Notes: generated by a model from the sequence alone, not told the origin. 64,000 nt of DNA from Chrysomallon squamiferum (GCA_012295275.1 CM022673.1:5537811-5601810), one strand, 5' to 3'. Shown: positions 1 through 19,816, numbered from the stretch's first letter. A program made the numbers and translations.

Positions 1-465
1 ATTAAAGTTTATTTTCTTTTGAAAACTGTTTATACTGTCTAACAGCTACTTTTATACATTATTTGTTCCTGCCATGCAGAAAAAAAAATGTCAGACATTT
101 CAATGAGATGTTCTACACACATACGTACATACATACACACACAAAAATGAATAATTATTTTTAGATTGACTGTGATAGAAACAAAATAAACAAACACATA
201 TACACACAAACACAACATACAACACTGACATCACATACAATAGTCATATACTTCTATTGTTGTTTCTTTCATCTGAATTACCCAACACAAATGCTTGGTC
301 AACACGACATGGTTAAGTCTGAAACATGATAGCAATCGTTCAGAAATGAACACAGTGAGATTACTGTAATGGATCCGACCAAGATCTTTGATTTTTGAAG
401 TACAAAAGCCAGAGATTACTATTCTGAAGATGTGCTAACAAGATACCAGATATTATGTTTCTTAC

Positions 466-3400
466 CATTGTCACACATCTGCGCACTCTTGGGGTCATAG
501 TTCAAAGACTTTTGAAGGTCAGGGGTCCAGTGAGTTGTGTCATTCTCAGAGTATCGCCCTTTCCATCTCAGATGGTTCCATGGATTTTTTAACATAAATA
601 ATTTTTTGCCCTGAAAAAAGAAAACACTGACCTACACAAAAGAATACAGTGATATCAAAGTGACCATGTGATTAAGACATTTCAAGTGTATCTGTGACTC
701 AACTATCAAATTTCAGAAACAAACATAAATTTATATACATGTCTTATTTATAACTGGTAATAAATCTGTAACTGTACTCTCGCCTGTTCTAGACACATAT
801 TTTATAGATAGCTGTCTGTTTGATTTATTACTGGCAATGATAAAGTTTAGCAATGAAATACAAGCTAATGCTATTACAGTGTAACTGATATTTTTGTATT
901 CTGTTATGGCATTAATTCACAGAAGAATGTAAACATTAAAGTCCTATAATATTAAAAACAAACTGTTGTGCATACTAGACAGTTTACGAATTAGGAAAAC
1001 AAATTCTGTAATACATCAACCTGTGGTGGGTTTGAGTACACAAAAACTGTGAAATATATCCAAGATATTTTATCATTTTTGCAACCTGCCGCCAGTCATA
1101 AGAAAGAACGACAAAAGATATTTGAGGTTTATCCCTTCAAAACTGCAGCTGTGATATTATTATGAACATGTCAGTTTGGTAGATGAATTTTGGAAACAGG
1201 AGAAGACATGCTAGATCAAAACTGTCTGGCTTGTACAAAATGATTATTATTAATTAAGTCAGGACAGCAGCAACAAAAAGATAAAAAAAATAATAATAAT
1301 AATAATTAAAAAAAAAAACCATTTAAATTTTCAAAACAGCCTCAAAAAATATCTTGATGGTGTTTTTGTTATATATGCGATTTCTAGGCATACTGTAAAT
1401 AATATTTGTTCTTTATTCTTTTGATACTTACTTTGACTTCTCTAATATCCAGCATTGCATAGGCATGTGTTGGGACCAGCCCAGCTCTGTCTGCCTCAGC
1501 ATCCGAGATCTCTCCTGTTGCCACAGTAACCAGACAGTGGCCTTGGTGAAACCTTTCGAGAAGCCTTTTAAATTCTTTGTCTTTGTCAAACTCGGCAGTT
1601 CCTGGACGAATGGCAGAGCGCTCTGGTATCCAGCCAGTTAGAGCATGCAGATCTATGTTCTGTAAGTATTTCAGTGTAAAGTATTATTTACAGTCACATC
1701 AAGTTTTAATCTAGTATGACGATATCACCAACATTGTCGTGAATACTATTAGAACTGGTAACAGGCAGCATCAGTTTCCTCTCTCATATAACCATAATAC
1801 CAACTAGTAACCATTTCTAAATATTTTATTATGTTATCATTAATCAAACATTCAACTGTTAGTACTTTCAATTAGTTAAAAAAAAAAAAATTAAATTATT
1901 TCTTTTATTTTTCGTTCATCTTTTTTTCTTCTTTTTTTTAAAATTATTATGTATATCATATATATTTCTTCTTTTCTTATTCTTTTCTGGGATTTTTTTT
2001 TTGTTGTCTTAGTGAAAGCTTCTTTCAAAACTGTTATCTTTCCTAACTGCATTACAATGAAATTATCAGTATTTACTTACAGGTTGTCATAAGAAAATGA
2101 TATTTATTAACGATATGCAGATGTATATTTGAATTACAAGCACCATGAATCTTAGTATACAAGTTATAATATTCAACATATAAAAATCAACATCTTCTAT
2201 TATGACATATAGTAAACTACATGATCATTAACCATATGCACGCAAGTACACACACAGAAACACACTTACATTAATTGTTATATCCAGTTATATGGTTGAG
2301 AATAATATACATGTAGTCTTATATTAAGAATATTTTTACTGTAGCACTAAAAACAAAATTCATTTCTCCACTGAAGAACAGTTGAACAAACTGAATCCTC
2401 AGATGGTTTTTGTTTATGAAACCTGACTTTCTGAATGTGATATATGTATAATTAATTATATAACTAATTACTGAGTTTGATCCTGGGAAGTCATATCCAC
2501 CCATAACTTTCATATACGCCTTCTCCAGCATGGATACCCACAGTTCATTCCTGTTGTTGGAGAAAGAACACAGCTTCTCTCCAGACCTGCTCTGAGGGAG
2601 TGTGTCATCAATCACAACCTAAAATAAATGTAAAAAGTAACACGTACACGTTTAATACTGCTTTTCAACATTAAAATTCATTGTGTACATATATACGTGC
2701 ATTTTAATACTGGTTTTCAAAATTAAAAATCACATGGTGCAAACACATGTACATTTTAATACTGGTTTTCAAAATTAAAGTTAACAGTGCTGAATGTACT
2801 ATATATACGATTAATACTGGATTTCTAGATTATAATTTCCTTATATAATAATTTTATGATCTTATTAGAAGTTGTTTTATTATTATTGATAATCATATAC
2901 AACACATATATAATTAAAGCTGGTTTTCAAGATGACTGATTCCTTACCTTTCTAGGAACACCATTAATGTTCAGTTTAACCATGTACTTGCCACATGGGT
3001 TGTACACAGGTTCGCCATGGCGATTTTGTGGATACAAAATACTGTGAAAGAAAAAAAAAAATAATAATATTACTTTTAATACATTACTAAATATCAAACA
3101 GATTACCTAATGAATGAATGAATGAATGAATGAATGATTTTAGTGAAAAAAAATATATATATATATTACAGTAAAGTTTTTACTGGCAACTAACAACCAA
3201 GAGGCAAACTCAAATCACATGCAGTTTCCAGTCTTTTTTCCTTCATGTGGCAAATTCGTGGCAAAATCAAAGTAACAAAATTTTTCAGACAACTTGCCTC
3301 TTGTGGCAAAGGTTCTCGAACTTAAACGATGAGCTAGATCATGATCACTCACATCAGAATATAATTGTTGGTTTTTTTCAGTAAAATTAAAATAAACAAA

Positions 3401-5834
3401 AAACACGCAGAAAATACTAGCCTGGTAATAAGCTTCTTTTTGAATCGTCTTTCGTACTGTGCACTGATGGCAAGAGATGCAACAAAACTGCAGTCAGAAA
3501 CTATGGTCTGAAATTAGAATATTTTATTTATAAATTTTTTGTTTGGTTATTAAACAACAAAAATGTGTCTGTGTGTTCATGTATAGATAGACAGCTAGAT
3601 AGTATTACTTTTTTGAGTTATGGTATTAAACTCAAAATAATACATTTTATCAATTTAATAATTTCTAAATAATTTAATATTAATTTTGTTTAAAAATAAA
3701 GTGGACTTTGCTAATGTTGTTTTGTTGCTTTTTTTTTTTTTTTACTTATTAGTATTATTTTTAAATTTTTTTTTTTTTAATAAAATAAAGAAGACTCAGT
3801 CAGTGTAGGTATTTAACACTTCGTAATAAATTATCTTTTATTTTATTCAATGCATTGAGGTGTATTTAAAAGTTATTCCAAGTCTGTACAGAACAAAATA
3901 CTTGTGTAATACTAAAAGAAGATACACAGTGTATGTCAACTGAGGTATATTTAAAAATAATAAATAACATTTCAAGTCTGTACTGAACAAAATACCTGTC
4001 TAATACTGAATGGAGAAACTGCTAAAATCATCTTTGGATCATCACAATAATCTTCTGGTCGAGCCCACTTCCCAAAGTTCTGTTTCTGTTTTGGAGACAA
4101 AGCTAGCTTGCCATCTTTATCACTGAAAAAACAACATGTCTATCATTATTCTTAAGTTTTATGTTATAAGGCTTAAACAAAATATTGTCAAAAAAATGTG
4201 TTCGATTTAAATATTTCTTTATTTAAACTGTTTTATCTTTGAAAAAAGAAAATCATTCTTCTAAAGTGTTATTTTATAAGGCTTATTTTGAAACGTAGTA
4301 AAAATGTATTTCAAGTTAACATATCTTTAGTTAAACTCTTCTAATTAAACTATTTCAAGTCTAGGAAAACTGAAATAAAACTTTGTTTGTTATGTTATTT
4401 GTGTTAATTCTCACATATATGTTTTTTTCCACAGGCCCATGCAGGATTCTTGAGATGTGGCATTAATATATATATTAACAAGCTAGTAAAATTATGTATG
4501 TGTCAGTTTATCAACTGCATAAATGAATGAAATGAATGTTTAATGACACCCCAGCACTGAAAAAACAACAATTACTAACTGCAATTCAAAATGATAGTTT
4601 TGTCTAATATATTTAACTTGAGTTGTTTCTGGGAAAAAGATGTTCTTGGATTCAGAGAGACTGGCAGGTTTATGCAGGCCAGCATTTTGGAAAAACAACA
4701 GGTGATAATGAATGAAATAAATATTGAACAACATCCCAGCACAAAAACACAAGTGAAAAAAAGCTGTACAAAAACAATTTCAACTTAAGCATTTTCAAAT
4801 TAATGGCAGCTTAATGCCTTTTATATCTTTTCTTTTTTCTTATTTTTCTTTTTTTATATATATTTTATTTTCTTTTTTTTTTTCAACCTTTCCCTAAATG
4901 TCTAACAATACTAACATTATTTTGATAAAGATTTAATTACATTGTTTTAACTCTCTGTGGTTACCTGAATTGTACAGGAAATGCAAACTTTTCCCTCAAG
5001 TCAACAGCCATGAAGGGAACATACTCTCTTCCATTGATGTATGACGTAGCCCTAAATAAATAAAAAAAGTTTATACGTGTATTAACACTGAAGTAACAAT
5101 GAGCATGCACACATACACAAAATACATCCATCCATCCATACACACAAATATACATTAACAAATGTATGCATAGATACGTATATACACATACAAACTTACA
5201 TAATGATATATAAACATAATAAAAATACATATATTTATGATTCTTGCGGTACAGACTTTCAAACATAAATAATCACACAAATTCTTAATAAACAACAATA
5301 ATGTCTTCTAAAACAGTGACACATTCTTAATCAATTAACGTGACACAAATTCGCGTTCAACAACAATTAAATAAACTAAACCCACCTCAGTACTGCTATC
5401 TCTTCTTTGCTGTACCCACCAGGACCAACACTTGCTGGACCCCGCCTATGATTGACGGAGTGACTTGAACTAGAGGAGTGCGGCTTCCTTTTGTCTTCTT
5501 CATCGCTGAAAGCATTAAAACCTAGCGGAGGCATTATTCTCTTATCTTGATTCTTATTTTCATGATTTTGACTCAAGTTTGGTGATGCTGGCATGTTTTT
5601 CTTCAGCACTTCAGCTCTTGATAGTAAATTGAAGAAAATATGCATAAACATGTAAGAAATACACAAAGGAACAAAGCTTAAATGAAAGAGAATTAATTAA
5701 TATATGGGGCTTTAATCGGAATGGGAAATAACTCATTTTGAAAAGTATTGATGATCCTTCTGATGAGAAACTTTTTAAATATTTACTTTTATTTTAATTC
5801 CTTTTATTATTATTATTTATTTATTTATGAATCT

Positions 5835-5875
<41 letters not shown>

Positions 5876-6930
5876 AAACTGATTTGAATTGGAAACATCA
5901 TATCTACAAACTTAACACAGATATTTCCACAAAGAAAGATTGATTCTGAAACACAACACACACAAAGAAAATACATTACCACTGACTGACAATTCTTACT
6001 TCATTAAATTCTTCAGTGCTAACATACAAAAGTTTACAGTACACAGGAATCCAACATGTCTGATGAAAACATGATACAACACAGCAGAGATTCTGTTGCA
6101 TTGTGATACCCAGGTTTCATTCAAATGAAAAAAAGCTACAAAAAAATGGTCAATTTTGGCTTTGGGGGAGGTCAAAACGAAACCACTGTAGTGGTCACTA
6201 AAGACTCCCAAAAGATTAACAGAACATAACAAATCTAACCTGTCTAAACCTTGGGTAGCCATTTTGGTAGCTTTTTCTTGTAAACTGGTGTCACTCGTAC
6301 TGTTCCTCTATAAATAAATAAAAATAACTGATTATTTTATTATTATTTATTTATTATTATTATTATTAGTTGTTTAAATATATAAATATTTATTTTGTGT
6401 TCAGATGACATAAGCAGTATTTAGGCTATGACTTCAAAATGAAAAATCAAAAGTAAAATGCATATTGAAGTGGTTTACATAATGAGCAATGGTTCTAGAA
6501 GGAAGATAACTTACCACTTTAAGAATCTTGAAGAGGTTAGCTTACTATTTTGAAAATCAAGAAGCGGTTAACCTACCATTTTAACAATCTAGAAGAGGTT
6601 TAACTTACTACATCAAGAATCTAGAATGGGTTAACTTACTATTTTAAGAAAGAGCTCCACTGCTTCTGTATACAGTTCCACAGCTTCTTCATCATTGTTT
6701 TGTTCATCCTGCTCAAACGCTTGATGTAACAGAAACTGAGCCCGCTCCAAATCATGCTGAAAATCATTGTATGATGTACAGAGTGTTAATAATCTCAGGT
6801 GTTTAAGTATGCACACATATACAATGCATGAAATCAAATGCATATAACATTTGAATTCAACAACATTCCTATGTCTTTTGTTTTGACAGCTGACAAAGAT
6901 GTAATATTTTTCTTTATTTAGTCATTTGGA

Positions 6931-6967
<37 letters not shown>

Positions 6968-7780
6968 TTTACACACAGACAGACATATATGTGTTTGTGT
7001 ATATTTATATATATATATGTTCATATACATACATGTGTATATATCTATATGTTCTTAAGGACAGAAATAGTTCATTTTCACATTTTATTATTATAGTTCA
7101 AAAAAACAGAAGAAAATGTAAAATATATTAAAACAGTATCCTGCATACTGGGTGAAAAAGACTGAAGTATGCATCTTGTTAACAAATTCGGGTCAAAGTG
7201 ACAACATTTTCATAGATGATACACTGAACAAAGTGTAAAAACTGATATTATGAGCACACCTGTAACTGTGACTTCACAACAGGTTCGGCTGTCTGGTTTT
7301 GTTGATCAGAGACTAAAAATACAAGTTTTATTTATGAAACATCCGTACAGAAAATGTAGATATAGTTATTGTTAACACAATATTTTCAAAAATATTAAAA
7401 TAGTTTTTGTCTAAAATATATAAGGTTTTTATAATTTTTTTACTTGTATTTCATATACTGGTATATTTATGCATTCATTCATATGCACACACACACACAC
7501 ACATACACGCACACATATATATATATATATGTATGCATGCTTGTGCATATGTATGTATTTATGAATGTATAGATGGATGTTTGTTTTTTAGTACGTACAG
7601 ATCTATGTGAGCATGTCTATATGTGTTCCTTTAATTAGTAGTAAAGTTACAGTGATAATGTACCTGACTGTTTTAATGTTTCTGCTCTCAGCATGTACTC
7701 ATTTGCTTTGTCGAGAATTCCTGGCATCTGAGATCCAGCCAAAGCTGCAGACAGAAGTGCTTGTGATGCCTCCTTGTATA

Positions 7781-7814
<34 letters not shown>

Positions 7815-8217
7815 ATTATATATCATTATCTGTATTGTTAATCAGTCACCCCAAAATGTATGCATATACACACATTTAATATAGAGATTTCTGTATAACG
7901 TATATCAACATTCAATTTTATTTTTTCGAACTGAACATCCTATTTTAGCATTCTCTGCAATTTACAGACTTCAAACTCTGAAAGATAACACCACACAAGC
8001 ATTACAAATCGTTTCTTTTTCTCTTTTTTTTTTTAAAAAGTATCAAATAAAAAGGCTGTCATTTGTAAATCTTGTCAACACTCACAGTATAGTAAAATAT
8101 TGCCAGATCATATTTTCTTTGTTGATCATATTGCACAGCCTGGTGGGCATGGCAACCAGCATCTCTTTCCAGAACAGAGGGATCCACCCCTCCCTGGAAA
8201 CCAAATGAAGGGTCCAT
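466..8217 (-). CDS. CAPN7: Calpain-7 (CAPN7), 5' part, 13 coding exons, 3' end outside window
   Basis: Cysteine protease of the calpain family that binds ESCRT-III through N-terminal MIT domains. Coding exons in transcription order: 8086-8217, 7664-7772, 7260-7312, 6640-6756, 6240-6307, 5386-5616, 4965-5051, 3996-4122, 3422-3507, 2948-3041, 2472-2618, 1432-1659, 466-610. Phases join without a break to about 541 codons. The start ATG (8217) precedes a first MIT-like helix bundle ([17 protein letters not shown]). Coding exon 4 holds the second MIT domain ([17 protein letters not shown]). The protease core has the catalytic Cys in [12 protein letters not shown] (3422-3507), His in [12 protein letters not shown] (1432-1659) and Asn in [11 protein letters not shown] (466-610). 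The C-terminal C2-like domains lie left of base 1. The order and spacing match vertebrate CAPN7. Coding exon 9 must use a GC donor to keep frame (see findings). Identity is strong; exon edges are from consensus and phase only. Confidence 0.93.
3420..3421 (-). other. CAPN7: GC-AG intron donor in calpain-7
   Basis: On the minus strand coding exon 9 ends ATTACCAG followed by gctagt. Only this GC donor leaves two bases that join the T opening the next exon (acceptor cacag|TATTTTG) to make Ser and continue as LITS-ILYPQ, as in other calpain-7 proteins. The nearby GT three bases further on would break the frame. Confidence 0.75.
4521..4750. mobile_element. Two SINE-tail-like fragments
   Basis: At 4521-4565 and 4706-4750 the sequence repeats the pattern 'aatgaatg(a)aatgaatgtttaatgacaccccagcac' and a diverged version of it. 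Similar 'gtttaa-gacaccccagcac' tails are, from memory, common in molluscan repeats. They lie inside a calpain-7 intron. No tRNA-like head was found, so these are fragments; the family assignment is tentative. Confidence 0.4.
6505..6650. repeat. Decayed ~31-bp tandem repeat containing the calpain-7 exon-4 donor
   Basis: Four diverged units of about 31-32 bp, each like 'acttactattttaagaatctagaagaggtta', lie just downstream of calpain-7 coding exon 4 (in gene orientation), and the last unit merges with the true exon end at 6640. Several units keep a minus-strand GTAAGTTAACC-like donor. It looks like tandem duplication of an exon-intron junction. Confidence 0.7.
6937..6965. repeat. (AC)n microsatellite
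   Basis: About 14 AC units in a calpain-7 intron. Further short AC/AT runs follow at 7490-7530. Confidence 0.9.
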
Positions 8218-9230
8218 ACCTGGCCAAACAGTCCTGGGTCACTAATGTAATCTGAAAATAATTATACAAAAATTTACTGGTACCTATAAATATTTTTAAA
8301 AATTACTAAAATATTAAACAACTTAAATGATAATAATTATTAGCTTCATGATATAATAAAATATGAGGTAATAATTATATTTAAAATACTATAAATGTAA
8401 CAAATATTGAAAAACAGAAGTAAATGGTATCGATTTATGTAATGTTAATATTGTTATTATCACCAATAAAGTAGTATACAATTTAATACTGAATGCATGG
8501 ATGATGAAGAAAAAAGGAACAAATTAAATTACATATACCAAAAATTTAAATAATATAATTATTTTAAATTAAATCAGATTTTATCCTCATATAATTTATT
8601 AAACTCTTCCCCAAACACTCTAAGTTAAAACTGAAAATAAACACGGAAATGTTCTATTTTAATATTTACCTTAATCTTTAGATTCTCCAGTATGGTAACT
8701 GTAATCTGACACGTGTCAACTAGTCTGTTAGGAGCAAGAAAGTTCAGTTTTTAATTAAGATTCAGATATCATGAAAAATGGGTAGAATACATTTAATAAC
8801 TTTCAAATGTTAGAAATTACTTGTATTACTTTTATTTGCTTACAGATATAATAGACTAATCCACACGATGAAATGTACTTAACAGCAAGCGTAGCAACGT
8901 TTGGAAATCTGTTCGGTAAAACATAACTTCCAGAATAAAGACCTATGGAAGGGAAGTAATAAAGGTGTCATACCTGATCTCATTATATATTAAATTTGTA
9001 TGTAAATATTTTAAGTTAACATTTTTATTTTTTTCTTCTTTTTTTATATGTTATTGAAAGCACTATAACTAATATTTTATTCTGAAACATTTATAATAGA
9101 ACAGAAATATATTTGCTTTTTGTTACTTTTTCAAACCAAAATAACCATTTCAAGGCATTTGGCATTTGTGTTTTAGAAGGAATATTATTATTTAAATTGC
9201 ACACTTCTAAAATAATTTGTCAATCATAAA

Positions 9231-9265
<35 letters not shown>

Positions 9266-9429
9266 AGACATTTAGAAGAAAGACTGAAAGAAAAGAAAGA
9301 TGATCAGGATTTACGAAAGAAGAGGACGAATGAATTTTGTTCGAGATTACGCATTGGATATTTTATTAATGCAGTGGAACAGTCTAGAAGTATTGTCCGG
9401 CGTGCTCTACCAAGGGGATATTTGCACAG
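8218..9429. promoter_or_regulatory. Head-to-head intergenic region of CAPN7 and HPRT
   Basis: The two start codons (8217 minus, 9430 plus) face away from each other across 1.2 kb, so the region must hold both promoters. Part of it is calpain-7 5' UTR: an acceptor tattttcag at about 8252 on the minus strand puts 8218-8251 in the first coding exon, so at least one untranslated exon lies further right. Bases 9340-9430 are richer in CG dinucleotides and probably include the HPRT transcription start. No TATA box was recognised. There is an ATT microsatellite at about 9234-9264. Confidence 0.5.
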
Positions 9430-15612
<6,183 letters not shown>

Positions 15613-16825
15613 CATGGCAACAATTATACCATTCCAGATTGTCTTCAAATGTTTGGGTTTTTTGTTAAGAATAATTTACTTGTAGATCCATCATTTTGAG
15701 ATATTTATATTCAGGTCACTTTTATGACATAATTGTATTTTTATTATGATGTTTTTTTTAATTATTATTTTTTTTTTAAATTATAATTTCTGTTTACAGA
15801 AACATTTACAAGGCATTTTTATTTGTTATGTTCTTCTTGATAATTATTACTCAAATTTATCATTTTAAGAATGCAAAAAATGTTTGTTCATTGAATGACA
15901 AAGACACAAAACAAAAGAATTATAACTTAGGAAAACTTATTTATCTAATGAGTTACACTTGTGTGATTACTCCAAATGCAAATCTGTTTTGCTTTCATAT
16001 TCATTGGATATACACACATACGCACACAAACATACATGTATACATATGGAAGTGTATGCAGCACAGTATTTTAACAACTTACAATCAGAGATGTTCATAG
16101 TCTGTATTGCTTCATTTTGTAAGCAAAATAAGTTCTCAGTCAAACAAATATTAGTTTTAAGATAATGGTATTTTAATATATCAGTTTACAGCTAGAGTAC
16201 ACTGTAGTCTATTAGGTGTGTTCAGCTCAGTGTTTCGAGAGAGAGAAAAATTGCTTGTTTAGTAACTGATTTTGTGACACATTCGGTACTATTGAATCTG
16301 TTGTATTCTGTGTTTTTAATATCTCACTCAAATAGATGTCTGTGTAATACAAAATAATATCAGAGATATGTTTTTTACATTTTATCACTTATTTGTTTTT
16401 AATTGTTAGTGGTGCTGATTAATTTGTCTAATTACGTAGTTGTTTTTTCATTTCATTCTTTATCAGTGAAATTAGAATCATAACGATCTAACTAGTTCTG
16501 TGAATCTTTTGTGGAACTAGTGATCTTTTTGGTATTGCTGATCTGATTTTGTGAAGGTCTGTATTATTTTTTTTTAGCAGAAATCCTTATCTCAGTGATG
16601 ATTTCAGAAACATAATGATGAACTAGTGGCCTGTTTGTGTAATTAATATTTATTTTTTAAGAGGTTTTGATTTAAAAATTCTTGTGAGGGATTTAATTTT
16701 TTTTTTTTTTTTCTGTTTTTCAACTTTATATTTATTTTGTTATTATTATTATTATTATTATTATTCTTTCAAATTATTATTATTTTAATTTTATATATCA
16801 ATATATATATATATATATATGAAAA
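15613..16825. other. HPRT 3' flank, no gene seen
   Basis: AT-rich sequence following the HPRT stop. It contains the 3' UTR, whose end was not fixed, ATT and AT microsatellites at about 16740-16765 and 16801-16820, and no conserved reading frame. Confidence 0.5.
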
Positions 16826-17607
16826 AATCTGGTAATTTACATATTACCTGAAATATACTTCACTAATTTATACAGATTACCTGAAACATGCAGAATGGTA
16901 ATGAGAAGGTTGTAATTTGACTGAAAGAATAATTATAAACAATAATATGCTGGCAATCTTTATTGAAGTTCTCATCAACAACAGTTCTTGTTTATGCATG
17001 TGAGGCTGGAATGGCATTGGGAATAGCACACTAATCTGGCTTTGAAGCAATTAAATTGATTTGTCTGACACCTCTAGCACAGTTACATCGAGAACTTGGT
17101 AAGATGGTTATGGTACATCATGATCTATTTGTGTTGAACTTGACAAATAGACTGCATGTCAATGAGATCAATCTGCATTCTGGAACTGAAGTCCTTAGAC
17201 TGAATTGGTTTGACGACAGTTCCCTTGGTAGGTGTCACCACTGCTAGTGACAGAGAACATCATTCACTAGGATATTTGTACCTATAGAGCATAAATCAAG
17301 CATTGTTTTTCCAACTAATCCCATTTTTGTCCTAGCATGGCTGGCACAACTTTATTGTGCACACTTTATTGTACTCTCCAAACAGGATTAGTTAAAACAG
17401 CAGTGGTGGGTTACACATATTAACTGTAACCCTTTCTGTGAAATGATTTGTCTACACTGATCCAAAGACTTGTCAGTATCATGCATATTATTGTTTATAG
17501 TTATTTTTTCAGTCATATAACAACCTTGTCAATATCATTCTGCATGTTTCAGGTAATCTGTATAAATTGGTGAAGTATATTTCAGGAAATGTGTATATTG
17601 CCAGATT
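16826..17607. mobile_element. Internally deleted DNA transposon remnant with 125-bp terminal inverted repeats
   Basis: Bases 16826-16950 and 17483-17607 are inverted copies of each other, roughly 85-90% identical; for example aatctggtaatttac at the left matches the reverse complement of tgtatattgccagatt at the right, and ataaacaataatatgc is shared at the inner edges. The 530-bp interior holds a decayed integrase-like fragment on the minus strand. At about 780 bp the element is far too short to be autonomous. No clear target-site duplication is visible because an (AT)n run abuts the left end. On the right, continuing outward, the reversed sequence begins TGTTACAG at about 17623, which would fit Ginger-type TGT ends if the left end was lost. 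Confidence 0.75.
17070..17245 (-). pseudogene. Ginger/KRBA2-like integrase fragment
   Basis: Inside the inverted-repeat element the minus strand encodes KPIQSKDFSSRMQIDLIDM (17155-17211), then, after a stop, YHNHLTKF (17092-17115). This order resembles the start of the DDE integrase core in KRBA2-like and Ginger transposon proteins, where an 'S-x-x-F/M-N-S-R-x-Q-V-D-L-I-D-M-Q' block is followed by a 'Y-Q-D-H-L-T-K-F' block. The reading frame is interrupted and the remaining catalytic region is missing or unrecognisable. Family recognition is from memory, without a search. Confidence 0.55.
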
Positions 17608-18869
17608 ACAGATTAACTGTAACATACATAGATTTAAATTTAATTTTTATATTTATTATTATTATTTTTTATGGTGAAATAATACAGATCTGTCAATGTA
17701 ATTAGTTGTGACTTTGTAATTTTGTGAGATGTTAGTTTTACTCTAGTCTTAAGAACCATTTCCGTTCAATACAGCTTACCAATCGATAATTCTGAAATGC
17801 TGGGCATTATTTCATAACTTAAGAATTTCACAACTGTTACATTACTGCCATATATATGTAACAATTAAATGTTTTTGTAACTGTATAAGCAAATAAACTA
17901 ATATTTCTTAGCAAATCTTACAAAAGTAATTCAAATGAAGAATATAAATGATAATAAAGTTTACATCTATGATCTATAGAAAAATAAGCAAAATTGCATG
18001 TTGAAGTGATAATCTATATATAAATGATAATAAATAAGATTTTTAGATTATTTTGGATTGAGGAATTCAAGGATTTTGGATTTGTGTCAGAATACAAGAC
18101 ATATTTAGTTTGCTGTTTAGTACAATCAGTTTTTTTTGTCAGTTGTTTAATTTGTTGTTGTTGTTTTTTTTTCTTACAAAAGACAAATATTTTTTACTGT
18201 GACATTTGTAATATTTCTTAGAAAACAATTTGGACTTTTTAAAAAAATTTAATAAATATTATTTCAGATACATGGTTTTTGTTTTATTTTGAATTTCAAG
18301 TGACTGGATCCTGCAATAACTGTTATTGTTCGTGAAGCCTGATGCATGAGTCACAAGTTTATTTTTTACTGCCATCTTTTGAAAAATGAGAACATTTATT
18401 GTTTCTTTTCTTATTTATTTTTATTTATTTATTTAAATAAATTTATGGGTGGTCTTTGTGTGTTGAAAAATCATGTGATAAAGACTTCATTTTTGCTGCT
18501 ACATGCTAAACTTTGTTATCTTTGTGTGAGGCACTGTACGCAAAACAGCACCCTCATTGAAAAACAAATATGTACACTTGTTGCTTATCTAATTCAGCAG
18601 AAAAGGTTGAACTATCTATTGTAACTGCAATGAAAGGACCAGGAATTAAATTAAATTATAGGTTGCATCTTTTATTTTAAACGGTCATGATTCAGCAGTT
18701 TTTCAGGCTCTCTCTAAAAAGTCTTACATACTTACATATTGATTATAAATCTTTCTCTTGTATAAATTTTCTTGAAAATGTTCATCTGCTGTGTATTAAC
18801 AAATATCAGTTCTATATTTTATCATTTGCTGTTGTGTTGACAACTACTTTTCTTTGGTTCGCATGATGA

Positions 18870-19040
18870 AGAAGAAGTTGTGGTTCATTGGTTAAAGCAC
18901 TGGGGTCATGACTGACAGCATCTCAAAATCAAACCTTGGTGCACATGACGAGTCATTTCCCATTCCAAACATTGTTTGATATAATAATTACGTGCTTTAC
19001 TGTCTCTGGCATGCTGGTTATAAAATTAACCCAAATGTTA
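18870..19040 (+). mobile_element. Possible tRNA-derived SINE remnant
   Basis: An A-box-like tggttcattgg followed by ttaaagcactgg (18881-18903), and a B-box-like atcaaacc about 45 bases later, have the spacing of a tRNA-derived SINE head. The match is degenerate and no poly-A tail or target duplication was defined. Confidence 0.3.
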
Positions 19041-19816
19041 ATAAAAGAACAGCCAGTTGTGTAGCAGCAGTGTATATTCTTTAATCTGTTAACTACATAT
19101 ATGATGCCTTAGAACTGAAGATTAAAAGTGCTAAGTGCATTATAAAATAACACATTTTATTCTTCATTGAATGAGAGGATGCAGGATCAATCCTTCCTAA
19201 TATTCCTTTCAACTTTTTTTTCTTGTTCTTGCTATGACTGGTTTATCAAAAGCTATATTTAAACCTTTTCTTTCGCTCTTTGGAAAGGTGAAGCAAAAGA
19301 CCAAAATGGCTGATAGAAATTTTCTAAGTGACTCATGATAATTGTTAGCTCATAGTTCTCAATCCCTACAGAGTTTTATTTCAGAGCCTAACCTACTTAT
19401 TCTATATTTCTATTATTGCCAAGGCTTTAAAGAGTTGGCTGTAACCGGGTTCAGTCAGGTTGAAGTGCTAGATAGGTTTAGTTCACGAGGGATACTGCTC
19501 AAGGTGGGCAGACCAAAAATACATATGTTCATAGATACAGACAGACAGATAGACACACACACACACACACATGATGTATATGTTATCATCATTATTTATA
19601 ATATAAATATATTCATATTTATCCAGTCTAACAACCTTTATTACAGCAACAACAAAACCTAGCAAAAGCAAATCATTTATTAAAAGAAAATAAATGAATT
19701 TAAAATTTCCCAGAAGAAAAATGTTAATGTTTCACACAATTGTTTTTTTTTAATACTTTTTAGTTTTAAAAAAGTGATATTATATTTCATAAAAATATAC
19801 TGCTTTATAAGATATC

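Noticed and set aside
6514-6640. Extra calpain-7 exons suggested by repeated donor-like motifs
   Set aside because: Phase and similarity are fully satisfied by joining 6640-6756 to 6240-6307; the motifs are repeat units.
17056-17247. 63-codon plus-strand ORF within the inverted-repeat element
   Set aside because: The recognisable similarity (integrase-like) is on the opposite strand; this frame looks accidental.
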